A stretch of 64,000 bases of DNA, from NCBI RefSeq assembly GCF_029784155.1, contig NC_073693.1:154105442-154169441 (forward strand), written 5' to 3'. Shown one piece after another: positions 41,401 through 52,575 of the stretch. Both the position numbers and the translations under genes were made by a program. The first letter of the stretch is position 1. The number at the start of each line of letters is the position of its first letter. Source of the DNA: Uranotaenia lowii. Taxonomy: Eukaryota > Arthropoda > Insecta > Diptera > Culicidae. Under the pieces are notes generated by a model that was not told the origin of the DNA, ran no database searches, and was given only the letters and a program-made list of their open reading frames with translations.

Positions 41401-42703
41401 TTGGACCTAAACTGTCTTTAATGGCTCATTATTTAATCATTCTAAGAACAAATTATTTAACATATCTGTATTTCATCATAATCTCATCTCTTTTCAACTT
41501 GACCAATTCAAACCGTGTTTTGATATGAATGTCAATTATCTCGATCTTTTACGAAGCTTTATTTGAACATGTTAAACATAATTTTCAAATTTGATAAAAC
41601 TTGTTTAAAGACCCAAGGCTTTATCCAGATCGTAGATTGACGATGAACATTTTTTGAATTGAAGATAATGTTTCTACTGTGTTCCATGAAAAAATCACAT
41701 TATGTTATTAAATCGCAGTCATTTAAAAGATAACTGCATACCTCCTTCACACTACAGCATGCACAAAATAATTGCATGACTATTCTGGTCAGCAGATTAT
41801 TAATAACCACGCTTCTTATACCTTTCCAAAAATTATAAATGCACTATGTGATATTCTAATGTATTTACATATCTTTGGTTGTTTGATAAGAGATTACATT
41901 GAATATATTTAGATTCACTCTATTTATTGGCTTTTGTTTCTACCAATCATAAATAACATGTATTAATGATAAAAATCAATGCATGCGACAAAGTTTTCTT
42001 CAGCTTTAGAAAACCAATTTAAGTAACTGATCATTTAAATTTGTCACATGTCGTCAAAGTTCGATAATTTGTCCTTTAATCTCCATCAAAAACCTATTCA
42101 ATTAATTCATTCACCTCGCTGTTTCATGTACCATGCAAATTACACCGTCATGTCGTATTTTAAGTTCAAAGTAGGCATTTATCGTAGAAGGCATCTTGAA
42201 CTGTACCAGTAATTAAGCGCCAGAAAACCAATGTAAATCATATCAAAGAACTAAACAAGAAAAATAGAAATTTCATATTAAATCAATGCTTCATAATATT
42301 ATCTCGTCGTCGATCGATACATTTTCATCTGAATAAATTAATTAAAATTTCAATAGATTAGTCTTTTTGTGAATTTAAATAAAACTCGTGTTACACTTCT
42401 TCGTGCTTGTGACCACCTTAAGAATGTACAACCCTGTTTTTTTCAATTCATATCAACAGTTCATTTGTCATTGGATTAATTTCACTATTAAATTTATAAG
42501 AAGTATCGAAACTGTACATCGAACTAGTTAAAATGAGTTCAACATTTTGAAATATTTAAATCTTATCCAAATCGATCTGGCATCTCTGCAGATGTATCTC
42601 AACCCGGATGTACAAAATTTGTGCCCACCGCCATTTTAGCAATTTTAAATCGAATCAAATATTACTGAACATACTCACCCAACGGGAGCGTAAACTGCGC
42701 CAT

Positions 42704-43129
42704 TGTGGTAACCGTCCTTTTCCGAGCACATGATTTCCCAATTTTCCTCTTTCCCATTTCCAAAACACACATTTTCCACAATTTAAATTTTCCTTTTTTT
42801 TCACTCGTTGTTTCGTTCCAAAGTTCGTATCAAGAATGACAACACAAAACGTTCATCCACAAGTACTGTCAGTTCACTCACGGAACTCATGCGCCACTCA
42901 AATTACACACTCCGATCACGTTACAAAGTTTGCAATATTTTTAAATCATTTTACGCTGCCTTCTAGAATTAGCTAGATTTCATTTTTTTTTACACATCTG
43001 AACATTCAAGTGAAATTTATATCCTTCAAAAGATTATTCCCGGATATTTTACTGAGGTATGAAAGGTGTTGATTCTCTAATTGATTAATTTTTTCAACAT
43101 AAATCTTTTCTCAGGACTTACCTACCACA
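42704..43129 (-). repeat. LTR (5' LTR of the - strand element)
   Basis: Partner of 36221-36646. The presumed primer binding site starts right next to it at 42703, reading leftward on -. Confidence 0.9.
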
Positions 43130-44320
43130 CAAGCTACTAATGTTAGTACCGCGAGAAATGTGTTTAGCTCCGATTTCAACATGCGACCCCTCTAGTGGAA
43201 GGGTTTGACTTGTAGGTGACGAAAAATAGTGTCGTGAGTTCGCTAGTACAAGCTACTAGTGTTAGTACAGGTAGAAATGAGTTTAGCTCCGATTTCAACT
43301 TGCGACCCCTCTAGTGGAAGGGTTTGACTTGTAGGTGACGAAAACTAGTGTCGCGAGATCGCTAGTACAAGCTACTAGTGTTAGTACAGCTAGAAATTAG
43401 TTTAGCTCCGATTTCAACTTGCGACCCCTCTAGTGAAAGGGTTTGACTTGTAGGTGACGAAAACTAGTATCGCGAGTTCGCTAGTACAAGCTACTAGTGT
43501 TAGTACAGCTAGAAATTGGTTTAGCTCCGATTTCAACTTTCGACCGGTCAAATGAAAGGGATTCACTCATAGGTGACGAAAAATAGTGTCGCGAGTTCGC
43601 TAGTACAAGCTACTAGTATTAGTACAGGTAGAAATTATTTTAGCTCCGATTTCAACTTTCGACCGGTCAAGTGAAAGGGTTTGACTTGTGGATGACGAAA
43701 AATAGTGTCGCGAGCTCGCTAGTACAAGCTACTAGTGTTAGTACCGCGAGAAATTAGTTAAGCTCCGATTTCAACTTTCGACCAGTCAAATGAAAGGGAT
43801 GGACTTGTGGGTGACGAAAAATAGTGTCGCGAATTCGCTAGTACAAGCTACTAGTGTAAGTACCACGAGAAATTAGTTTAGCTCCGATTTCAACATGCGA
43901 CACCTCTAGTGAAAGGGTTTGACTTGCAGTTGACGAAAAATAGTGTCGCGAGTTCGCTAGTACAAGCTACTAGTGTTAATACAGGTAGAAATAAGTTCAG
44001 CTCTGCTTTCAACTTTTGACTGGTCAAGTGAAAGGGTTGACTTGCAGGTGACGAAAAATAGTGTCACGAGCTCGCTAGTACAAGCTACTAATGTTAGTAC
44101 AGGTAGAAACTAGTTTTGCTCCGATTCCAACTTTCGACTGGTCAAGTGAAGAACTCGCGACTAGAGTCTATTTTTCGTCATCTACAAGTCAAACACTTTC
44201 ACTTGACCGGTCGAAAATTGAAATAGAAGCTAAACTCATTTCTACCTGTACTAATGCTAGTAGCTTGTACAAGCGAACTCGCGACACTAGTTTTGGTTAC
44301 CTCCCGCATACGAAAAAACC

Positions 44321-45290
44321 ATATCTCAAAAAGTCATCACGATACATCAACGGTTGTTGAAAAAGTGAAGTTTTCTGTAAACGTTACTATTTCATCTTAC
44401 TTTGGCTCGAAAACGATTAAAACTATACTCTCACGTTCATGTTAAAAATTACGTTATAAGATAACGTGAATAATGGATATGGACGATTCGTTTTCATTTT
44501 TTTAAGCGTAAAATTGATCTCGAACCGTTACCAAAAGCGTTCATGCATGTTGACACCTGATGATCAAAACGCTGAGCAAGGATGCCAGGTATAGCTTATC
44601 AAATAAAATGTCAGTACTCCTAAAGATTTTAATGATAAAATTTCATTTTCAGATGGATACCATGATGTGTATTGTAACTTAATTATTCATTGAGAAGTGA
44701 GTTTGAAATATACTATGAATTTAACAATTAGGTTATTAAAACTTCGATTTGATTTTATCTAGGTCAGGCAAATAGAAATTTTGCTGCAGTATTTTTTACT
44801 TTTCGACATAAAAATGAGCACTTTTTGAAAAGATTTGTTATCGTTAATGATAAAAATTCGTGCCGGAACCAAATAAAATCAACAAAGCTGTTGTTTCATA
44901 GATGAGGCGTGTTCAGTTTGGTGAAACTTGTATACTTATCCAATGCAAAACTCTCTCAACGACTTAAAAAAAGTTTTAAGAATGGTCATTCTAATGAAAC
45001 AAAATTTGATGCCTGCTCACTGGTCGGTGATTTAATCAAATCAATTTGACATTTGAGCGCTTTTTTTGGTTTTTTTTTCTGTTTTCCATCCCTGGAATTT
45101 TATCTATTTCAAAATCTACGCTGAAAATCATGTATAACAGTAATTATCACAAATGGTACTAATCGGCATTCATCATATCAACTATACAACACAAATAGCA
45201 GATTCAGTTGTATAAAATGGTTTTTATGAATTCATTTTGAAAGATCTAGAACCAAAAAAAATCAAAACTTGAATGTTCAAACAATCTGGC
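44321..45290. other. interior of the 18-kb element, nothing recognised
   Basis: AT-rich sequence with no supportable gene. Confidence 0.4.
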
Positions 45291-45299
45291 ACCACTGAC

Positions 45300-45890
45300 T
45301 AGTTTGTTTTCTTTCGGTCCGCGAAATTTGCAATTTTTTTTTGTTGCAACCACTTCGAGAATTGTTCCGGATTCTCTGGGTCAATCAGCATCGAATTGAA
45401 TATCGTTTTTCAACGACGGTGATTACGGTCCGACCTTTCGTGAAAAATAGAACTTTCTGTTCTAACAGTAAGTGTCTACACTGGCGCACCGGAAGTTTTT
45501 GAAAAATCCGTGTGAACTCTCGGCTACGGCAGCTTTAATTCCCAGACACAGCGTTCGAATTCATGGAAACAAGAATAGAATTCAATCGAGGTAAACAAAC
45601 CTGCGGGGGAACACCAGACCACTGTTTGGAAAAACTTATTCCATAAAAAACCAATTTGAAATATTTTTTTCTTTCAGGTTATGGTCTTTTCGCTTTGCCG
45701 CATCTCCGAAAGAAGGGTGCGGAACGATTTAATCTGCTTCTGGCCCAAATTCCGGAAGGCCATGGCGTTGAGGGCGGTGACGGCCATTTGCCTTGCTGTC
45801 GAACATTTATGCCATTTCGTCGGGTCCGGACAGTCGTTTTTTGGGCATTATCGCACTGGATTTTGGATTGTCAAAATAAGTGAGGAATAT
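45300..45890 (+). pseudogene. exon-like sequence of unknown origin
   Basis: A donor-like AACAGTAAGT at 45464-45473, a second short GC-richer block ending GAGGTAAAC near 45590, and an acceptor TTTCTTTCAG at about 45678 followed by a 200-bp GC-rich stretch. Both frames 2 and 3 stay open for about 75 codons (GYGLFALPHLRKKGAERF... or MVFSLCRISERRVRND...), so the true frame is unclear. I do not recognise it. It may be a host gene fragment carried by the transposon. Confidence 0.3.
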
Positions 45891-46329
45891 GTAAAGTTAT
45901 TAAGCTTCCGTGAAAATAAGTGATATTAAGCTTCCAAAAAATATTTTAGTGAAAATGTTGTTTGTATTTTTGTGATTATGTGAAAAATATATAAAAATTA
46001 TCTCTGAATTTAATGATATTTTAATACCTTAACCACAAGCATATCCGGATCCTTCAGATGACCTTTTCTATAAAGGTCTATGAACAGTTATTAATAGTGG
46101 GGGTTTTCTCAACAACTGTCTTACGAACAGTATTTAAAAAACTTACGATTTATTTAAAGCGTAACGCAGTTATGATTATCGTGAGCAAATCATCGGAAGC
46201 ACGTTTTATAGAATCGTTTTATCGCTTCCAATTGCAACAATAACCATAATAGTTTGATATGCTGCATACTATTAAGAATAGCGTTTCCTGAACCATTAAC
46301 ATACCGTTTGCAGAAAAGTTTTTTCATAC

Positions 46330-47560
46330 AACTGTTTTAACAGTTTTTAACAGTTACATAACCTAACAACATATTCAAAATACAATCATTTCGGAATTCA
46401 AGATTCAGGCAATGTATTTTACAATTTCTATGATCGTTTGCTAAACGTTTTTCTACTCTTCATCAAATCGTCGTTTGATGATTTAAGAAATCGTTGGGTT
46501 ATAATCTCCATTTATGCGGGCTGCAAGTCAAACCCATTCATTTGACCGGTCGAAAAATTGAATTGGAGCTAAACTAATTTCTACCTGTACTAACACTAGT
46601 AGCTTGTACTAGCGAACTTGCGACACTAGTTTTCGTCATCTACAAGTCAAACCCTTTCACTAGAGGGGTCGCAAGTTGAAATCGGAGCTAAACTAATTTC
46701 TACTTGTACTAACACTAGTAGCTTGTACTAGCGAGCTCGCGACACTATTTTTCGTCATCTACAAGTCAAACCCTTTCACTTGACCGGTCGAAAGTTGAAA
46801 TCGGAGCCAAACTCATTTCTAGCTGTACTAACACTAGTAGCTTGTACTAGCGAACTCGCGAAACTATTTTTCGTCACCTACGAGTCAATCCCTTTCATTT
46901 GACCGGTCGAAAGTTGAAATCGAAGCTAAACTAATTTCTAGCTGTACTAATACTAGTAGCTTGTACTAGCGAACTCGCGACACTATTTTTCGTCATCTAC
47001 AAGTCAAACCCTTTCACTTGACCGGTCGAAAGTTGAAATCGGAGCCAAACTCATTTCTAGCTGTACTAACACTAGTAGCTTGTACTAGCGAACTCGCGAA
47101 ACTATTTTTCGTCACCTACGAGTCAATCCCTTTCATTTGACCGGTCGAAAGTTGAAATCGAAGCTAAACTAATTTCTAGCTGTACTAATACTAGTAGCTT
47201 GTACTAGCGAACTCGCGACACTAGTTTTCGTCACCTACAAGTCAAACCCTTTTACTAGAGGGGTCGCAAGTTGAAATCGGAGCTAAACTAATTTCTACTT
47301 GTACTAACACTAGTAGCTTGTACTAGCGATCTCGCGACACTAGTTTTCCCCGCATAAATAAGAATTGTAACCCAACGATTTCTGAAATAGTCTATCGACG
47401 ATTTTATGAAGCGTAAATAAAAGTTAAGCAAACGATTATGGAAATTGTGAAAAACATTGCTTGAATCGTGAATTAAAAAATGACTGTATTTTAAATATGT
47501 TGTTAGGTTATGTAACTGTTAAAAACTGTTAAAACACTTATATGGAAGAACTGTAACACA
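46330..47560. mobile_element. small foldback with a 119-bp satellite core
   Basis: Arms about 46335-46515 and 47345-47560 are inverted copies, sharing TTAACAGTTACATAACCTAA and CGTTGGGTTA. Homology fades outward to about 46060 and 47740. The core 46521-47345 is seven copies of the same 119-bp satellite as in the big element's TIRs, in - orientation. Both edges of the core carry TATGCGGG/CCCGCATA, the same junction word as at 44303 and 51784. Confidence 0.7.
46521..47345 (-). repeat. 119-bp satellite array with 238-bp higher-order unit
   Basis: About seven units. The two-unit block 46742-46979 is repeated at 46980-47217 with no difference that I can see, an exact 238-bp higher-order repeat including rare variants (GAGCCAAACTCATTT; TACGAGTCAATCCC). 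Confidence 0.9.
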
Positions 47561-48299
47561 AACAGTTAAGACAACGTCCCAAAACCGCAAATGGAAACGT
47601 TTTTAGAACTTACAACAGTTATCGTTATAGTTTTCTTTGAAGTATGCTTGAAACTGAACGTTTACAGTAATAGTTAGTTCACGATTCCACAAAATGTTCT
47701 TCCAGCGTTATACTGATGGTTATGGGAACCGTATGCGTTAATGGCGGATGCACCAAAAGGGAATATTTTGCGGAGTTTTCGGATTTCATATAAAGTTATT
47801 CGATTTCTCTTTACCTGCATTTTATTTTTCTATTTCATCTTACATATTTACCCGCATAAATCAATACTGTACAATGACTATTCCTATTATCTTCTTTCCA
47901 AGACACAGAAAAGATTACCTTTATAGTTTTGGATTATTAATGTATGATCAAACTAATCTTTTTTCCATGAAATGGAATCGTTTGGACACACTGTACGATA
48001 CAGCGAACGGGTCGTTAAGTAGAGTAACCATTCAATTTTTTTGCTTTTTTCTACTCTTTCTTAAACGGGTTGATCATACGTGTTATCGTTGTCTTATGAT
48101 CCGCTCATAAAAAGATGACGATACAACCTTTTGTTAACCAACAATGAAAAGATTGCCCATGCTGGGATTTTATTTATTTTTCTTGATTTCCAATTACTTT
48201 TTCGTAATAAATATAAAGCGAGATTTAATTTTCTAATATATTTAATTCCATACGATGTTTATAATATATAGATTCATCATTAAAATACTAACCTTCCGC

Positions 48300-49400
48300 A
48301 ACCTGCGGATGTTAACTGATACACCTTCCGGATGCTCCCAATTCTGCAGCACTTTCCGTATCAAATGCAGTGGCACTTCCGATCCATCCTACTTCGTGTT
48401 GAAGAAGCACTGCTGAACCTTTCTTGTCGCTGCTGCCCCGTGGTTTTCCAGTAATGATGCTGGTTCTCGTGTCTTTTCGGAAAAAAAGAACGTCGCATTT
48501 TTCAATCAATGGATTGATTCTCCAGTCTGGGGGCGAAAATGAAAAGAATGAAATTTAAGTTTATCGCTAGCTATACACAAAGTAATTTTACTTACCCTTT
48601 TCTTACATTGTATATATGCTCTAAGGCTTTCACGTAGCCTTTCCCTTCTAGCTTCAGCACTTCAGTTTCGGAACCAAGGGCCTCATCATCCTAGGCCGCC
48701 TGTTCCTCGATCTGGAAACACCCGACTACCTGCGCCTAGAATAAAATACTTTACTGTTAAAAAAATCTTACTACCACAATAAATAAGTGTACTTACCCTT
48801 GCACCACCGGAACCATTGCCGTTGCCTACCGGACCAGCCCAACAAAGTAACATTTTGCCGGGAGATGATTTTTTTGTCAACAATTTCAGCCACGCGGGTT
48901 GCTGACAGCCGGAAAATTTTGGGGCGCGTTGCTAAAATATTCAATTATTTTTCACGATTATTAACTGAATCTTTTGTGAATAATTTGGTATCTTATCGAC
49001 GCGTTGCTAAATTAATCAATGAATTTCTTAGAAGATTATTTGTATCTTTCAAAAATGGTTTTTAACTGGTTTCTAGCAAAGGCACATTAGCAATGACTCA
49101 AAAGCAATTGGAACTATTAATGTTATCAGAACCGAATGATTCGCAAGATTCAGAGTATGGTTTTTAGCTATGCGGGTACTGCTATCAGGATCTTTTAAAT
49201 TATTTCTGTGATTCACCTCGCTTTGCTTATCCATCATCAATGGTGAATGATGTGGGCAGACATTGGCAAATTTGGTCCGAAATTTGCACTGCAGGCCCAA
49301 TCGCTACACCAGCAAAGGCATTCCCCACGGTCTGGGAACTCGGGCTGTATGAAAATCTATCATTCGGCGACTCTAAAATGAAATTAAAAACAAAAACAGT
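48300..49400 (-). pseudogene. broken exon-like series of unknown gene
   Basis: On - several GC-richer blocks bounded by splice-like signals can be seen. One lies at 49400-49250 after TTTTAG (ESPNDRFSYSPSSQTVGNAF). Another near 48900-48800 ends AAGGGTAAGT. One starts after TATTCTAG near 48740 (KLEGKGYVKALEHIYNVRK), and one starts after CCCCCAG near 48525 (TGESIH...), later reading GSEVPLHLIRKVLQNWEHPE. Stops interrupt the frames. Together with 50893-50849 and 49540-49490 they may be remnants of one gene carried inside the 18-kb element. I do not recognise the product. Confidence 0.35.
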
Positions 49401-49483
49401 CAGAAACATATAGGAAATTGGAAAGATGAAGTTTGGCTACCCCATAAGCAGGTAAAAAAAGAAAATAAACAAACCCACTCACC

Positions 49484-50893
49484 TGAAATATTATGCATCT
49501 TTTGGCCTAACTGTTGAGCTGTGCAGATTCCACCTCTAGGCAGGGATGTCAACCTTCCAGATTTTGTCTGGATCTTCCAGACTTTTTGGACTTTTGTCAG
49601 ACATTTATTTAGGTTTCCAGACTTCCAGACTTTTGACATTTCTTCCAGACAATTCCAGACTTTTGGATTTGGACATAAATTATTATAAGAAACTATGAAC
49701 ATTCAAATTGGCCATGGTGTAATATGGCAGGAAATGATAAATTTTATGAATTATGAATTCAAAAGTGTTCGAAACTTATTAATAATGGCAAATGCTTTGA
49801 AGATGAATGTTAAATCGAGAGTCAGACAGAGCGCGTGACTGGTATAGTGACAGAAAAATACGAAACGCAGAGAAAACTTGGATTTTGAAACAAATTAAAA
49901 CTGACTTTGATTCAAAATATTCAGTTTTTTTTAAATCAAATTCCTGTTTCCTTTGAATCAATGAATTATCGTTATGATTCGAAAGAATAATTTTGGAAAG
50001 AAAGAATTAATTTTTTGAACTGAATAATTTTTGACTTTGATTTTAAACAAATTCTTTGATTCAAAAGATATTTGTCCAATTGCACTTTTCTATTGAAACA
50101 AAGTAAGTTTTCTTTCAACAAAAAAAAATGTTTTGAACAGAAAGGAATCATTTCTTTAAATTGAAACTTCAAACTTAGAAGATATTTTGGATTGAGCAAG
50201 AACCGGAACTCGAATAATTCGAATCAGAGACAGCTATTTAGGAGGATTCCTGGTGAAGAATGCATGGTAAGTGTGTGTTAATCCGTTAATCAAAATGTGG
50301 ATATTTAAGATTTCATATAAAATCTCAGGCCAAAATTAGGACCGGATGATTCAATTATAGTGAACCAATTTAAGATGTAATTTATTTGTTTTTATTATTC
50401 AAAACTCCTAATAGGAACTTCGAATCAACAGAAAATATTTCTTAAATTTTTTATAAAAGGAAAATGGTTTAATGAACCAATCCTTTTAAATCTAAATCTA
50501 AATAACATTGTAGCAAACGAAAACAACTTGCTCTTTTGATGTTTTTTATTTCAAAGCATTGAGATTTTGATTGAAAGGAAAAATTCTTTAAAACAAAGGA
50601 AATTGCCTTTTAACCAAAGCAATATGAATATCTGTTTATACCAAAATCAAAGGTAAAAAATCCTTTGTTTTTGCGTCACTTTTCTTTGAAATCAAAAATC
50701 TTTTCGCTGCAACTTGCAACATTGATCTTATGAGGACCAAAAAAAAAGGAAGTCATCTTCAAAACTTTGGTGTCCAGACATTTCCAGACAATTCCAGACA
50801 TTTTTTCAAAATCTTCCAGACTTTTCTGAAAAACAGTTGGCAACCCTGCCTCTAGGTGCGCCGGCTTTGTGATCCATTGAGGCAGATCAACAG
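49484..50893 (-). pseudogene. initiator exon-like sequence split by the hAT MITE
   Basis: With the MITE and one target copy removed, - reads ATGGATCACAAAGCC onward as MDHKAGAPRGGICTAQQLGQ, then KMHNIS, and reaches a donor (TCAG|GTGAGT). An exon at 49400 downward joins in frame (E-SPNDRFSYS). The frame across the healed site is open, which supports a real former exon. The product is unknown; the insertion disrupts it. Confidence 0.4.
49541..50848. mobile_element. hAT-like MITE with 8-bp duplication CCTCTAGG
   Basis: It begins CAGGGATGTCAACCTTCC and ends GTTGGCAACCCTG, flanked by CCTCTAGG at 49533-49540 and 50849-50856. The subterminal regions are full of TTCCAGACTTTT words in both orientations. 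Length 1308 bp, no transposase. Its target was a GC-rich exon-like sequence on -. Confidence 0.9.
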
Positions 50894-51022
50894 CAATTCC
50901 GCACGAATTCTTAAAAAACTCGTTCGAGTTGCTGTTTGGTTTCAAACTTAACACGCAGAGTCAAATTCCTAAATTTCTTATTCTTTTTCTTCGTTTTCTC
51001 GAAGCTGCATGACAGTTGCCAT

Positions 51023-51501
51023 CAGAGGTGCCAGGTGTTCTGATTTATCAGTATTTGTCCTGATTTTCGAGAGACCGTCCTGATTTTTCCAAAACTCTCG
51101 AATTGTCCTGTTTGTTGGAAATTTGTCTTCAAATGTCTTGAATTGTCCTGAATTTCAAAAAAAAAAATCTCAATTATAATAGAAAATGTAATCGAATTAT
51201 GAGAACATTGAACGAATATGTGATAAGACAATTGTAAAACTCGTTTTTCCGATAGGATCTTCGGTTCAGATGGTAGTTAAATGGGGGTTTTCGATATGAG
51301 CTGCTGCATGCCAGCCAAGAAACAGCTGACGATTGTTGCATAAATTAGGGCGGATAGCGCACCTGTATTTCGCCTTTGTTCATGCAATCTATGAAGAGCT
51401 GCATATTATTTCCATAAATTCTTATAGGTGTCCTGAAAAATCATGATTTTTTTTCTTCGCGTTGTCCTGATTCTTACAAAACCACCTGGCACCCCTCACT
51501 G
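51023..51501. mobile_element. hAT-like MITE with GGTGCCAGG ends
   Basis: The left end CAGAGGTGCCAGGTG and right end CACCTGGCACCCCTCACTG are inverted with a small gap. Subterminal words TGTCCTGATT recur in both halves. About 480 bp. No clear target duplication was found. Confidence 0.55.
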
Positions 51502-51784
51502 CTATCCAGAAATTGTATACATGGACGGTAGCAGTAATCGTTCGAGATGATTTGTACGGTTGATGAAAAACGTTGGTGAATTGTTCAAACCATTCAGCTG
51601 AATTAACCATTAACGTGACTTTTCATATGAACGTGGAGGCTTGGTTTGAATCGTTTTATTTAAAATTTATTTATTTGATTTGCATAGTTGTACACAACAG
51701 CTATGTTTATATAAACAGTCACAGTTGCAGGAGCAGTTCAAGTATCGTTTTGATTATTTGGGCTAGAGTTTTTTCGTATGCGGG

Positions 51785-52575
51785 TCGTCACCTACAAGTC
51801 AAACCCTTCCACTAGAGGGGTCGCAAGTTGAAATCGGAGCTAAACTCATTTCTACCTGTACTAACACTAGTAGCTTGTACTAGCGAACTCACGACACTAT
51901 TTTTCGTCACCTACAAGTCAAACCCTTCCACTAGAGGGGTCGCATGTTGAAATCGGAGCTAAACACATTTCTCGCGGTACTAACATTAGTAGCTTGTACT
52001 AGCGAATTCGCGACACTATTTTTCGTCACCTACAAGTCAAACCCTTTCACTAGAGGGTTTGCATGTTGAAATCGGAGCTAAACTAATTTCTACTTGTACT
52101 AACACTAGTAGCTTGTACTAGCGAGCTCGCGACACTATTTTTCGTCATCTGCAAGTCAAACCCTTTCACTTGACCGGTCGAAAGTTGAAATCGGAGCTAA
52201 ACTAATTTCTAGCTGTACTAACACTAGTAGCTTGTACTAGCGAGCTCGCGACACTAGTTTTCGTCACCTACAAGTCAAACCCTTTCACTAGAGGGGTCGC
52301 AAGTTGAAATCGGAGCTAAACTAATTTCTACTTGTACTAACACTAGTAGCTTGTACTAGCGAGCTCGCGACACTATTTTTCGTCATCTCCAAGTCAAACC
52401 CTTTCACTTGACCGGTCGAAAGTTGAAATCGGAGCCAAACTAATTTCTAGCTGTACTAACACTAGTAGCTTGTACTAGCGAACTCGCGACACTAGTTTTC
52501 GTCACCTACAAGTCAAACCCTTTCACTAAAGGGGTCGCAAGTTAAAATCGGAGCTAAACTAATTTCTACTGGTAT
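51785..52575 (-). repeat. 119-bp satellite array, right TIR
   Basis: About 6.7 units in - orientation, the mirror of the left array, beginning right after GTTTTTTCGTATGCGGG (51769-51784). Both variants, CTAGAGGGGTCGCA and TTGACCGGTCGAAA, occur. It is followed at 52576-52700 by a small palindrome around AACAAACTAATGATCATTAA. Confidence 0.9.

Larger units (their letters stand above)
36221..43129 (-). mobile_element. non-autonomous LTR retrotransposon (LARD-like)
   Basis: Two 426-bp direct copies, 36221-36646 and 42704-43129, read as identical by eye and run TGTGGTA...TACCACA. The target duplication is 5 bp, TAAGC (36216-36220) and CAAGC (43130-43134); the satellite unit has CAAGC, so the left copy has mutated by one base. 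On - a polypurine tract (GAAAGAGTAGAGAAGGAGGC) adjoins the LTR at 36647-36675, and ATGGCGCAGTTTACGCTCCC follows the other LTR at 42703, a candidate tRNA primer site. This fixes the orientation as -. The 6.06-kb interior has no gag or pol frame. It holds a 91-codon ORF on + and a 180-bp tandem repeat. Confidence 0.85.
36105..44290 (+). repeat. 119-bp satellite array, left TIR (split by an LTR element)
   Basis: One unit at 36105-36220 and about 8.5 units at 43130-44150, then one inverted unit at 44150-44290. Anchors CGCTAGTACAAGCTAC recur at 43241, 43360 and 43479, giving a 119-bp period. Two unit variants alternate, marked by CGACCCCTCTAGTG and CGACCGGTCAAGTG. The LTR element 36221-43129 inserted within a unit. 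Confidence 0.9.

Noticed and set aside
44091..44445. Two overlapping ORFs of 89 and 63 codons
   Set aside because: They run through the 119-bp satellite and its inverted junction.
43130..52575. CRISPR-like spaced repeats
   Set aside because: Units are contiguous 119-bp satellite copies without unique spacers, in a eukaryotic genome.
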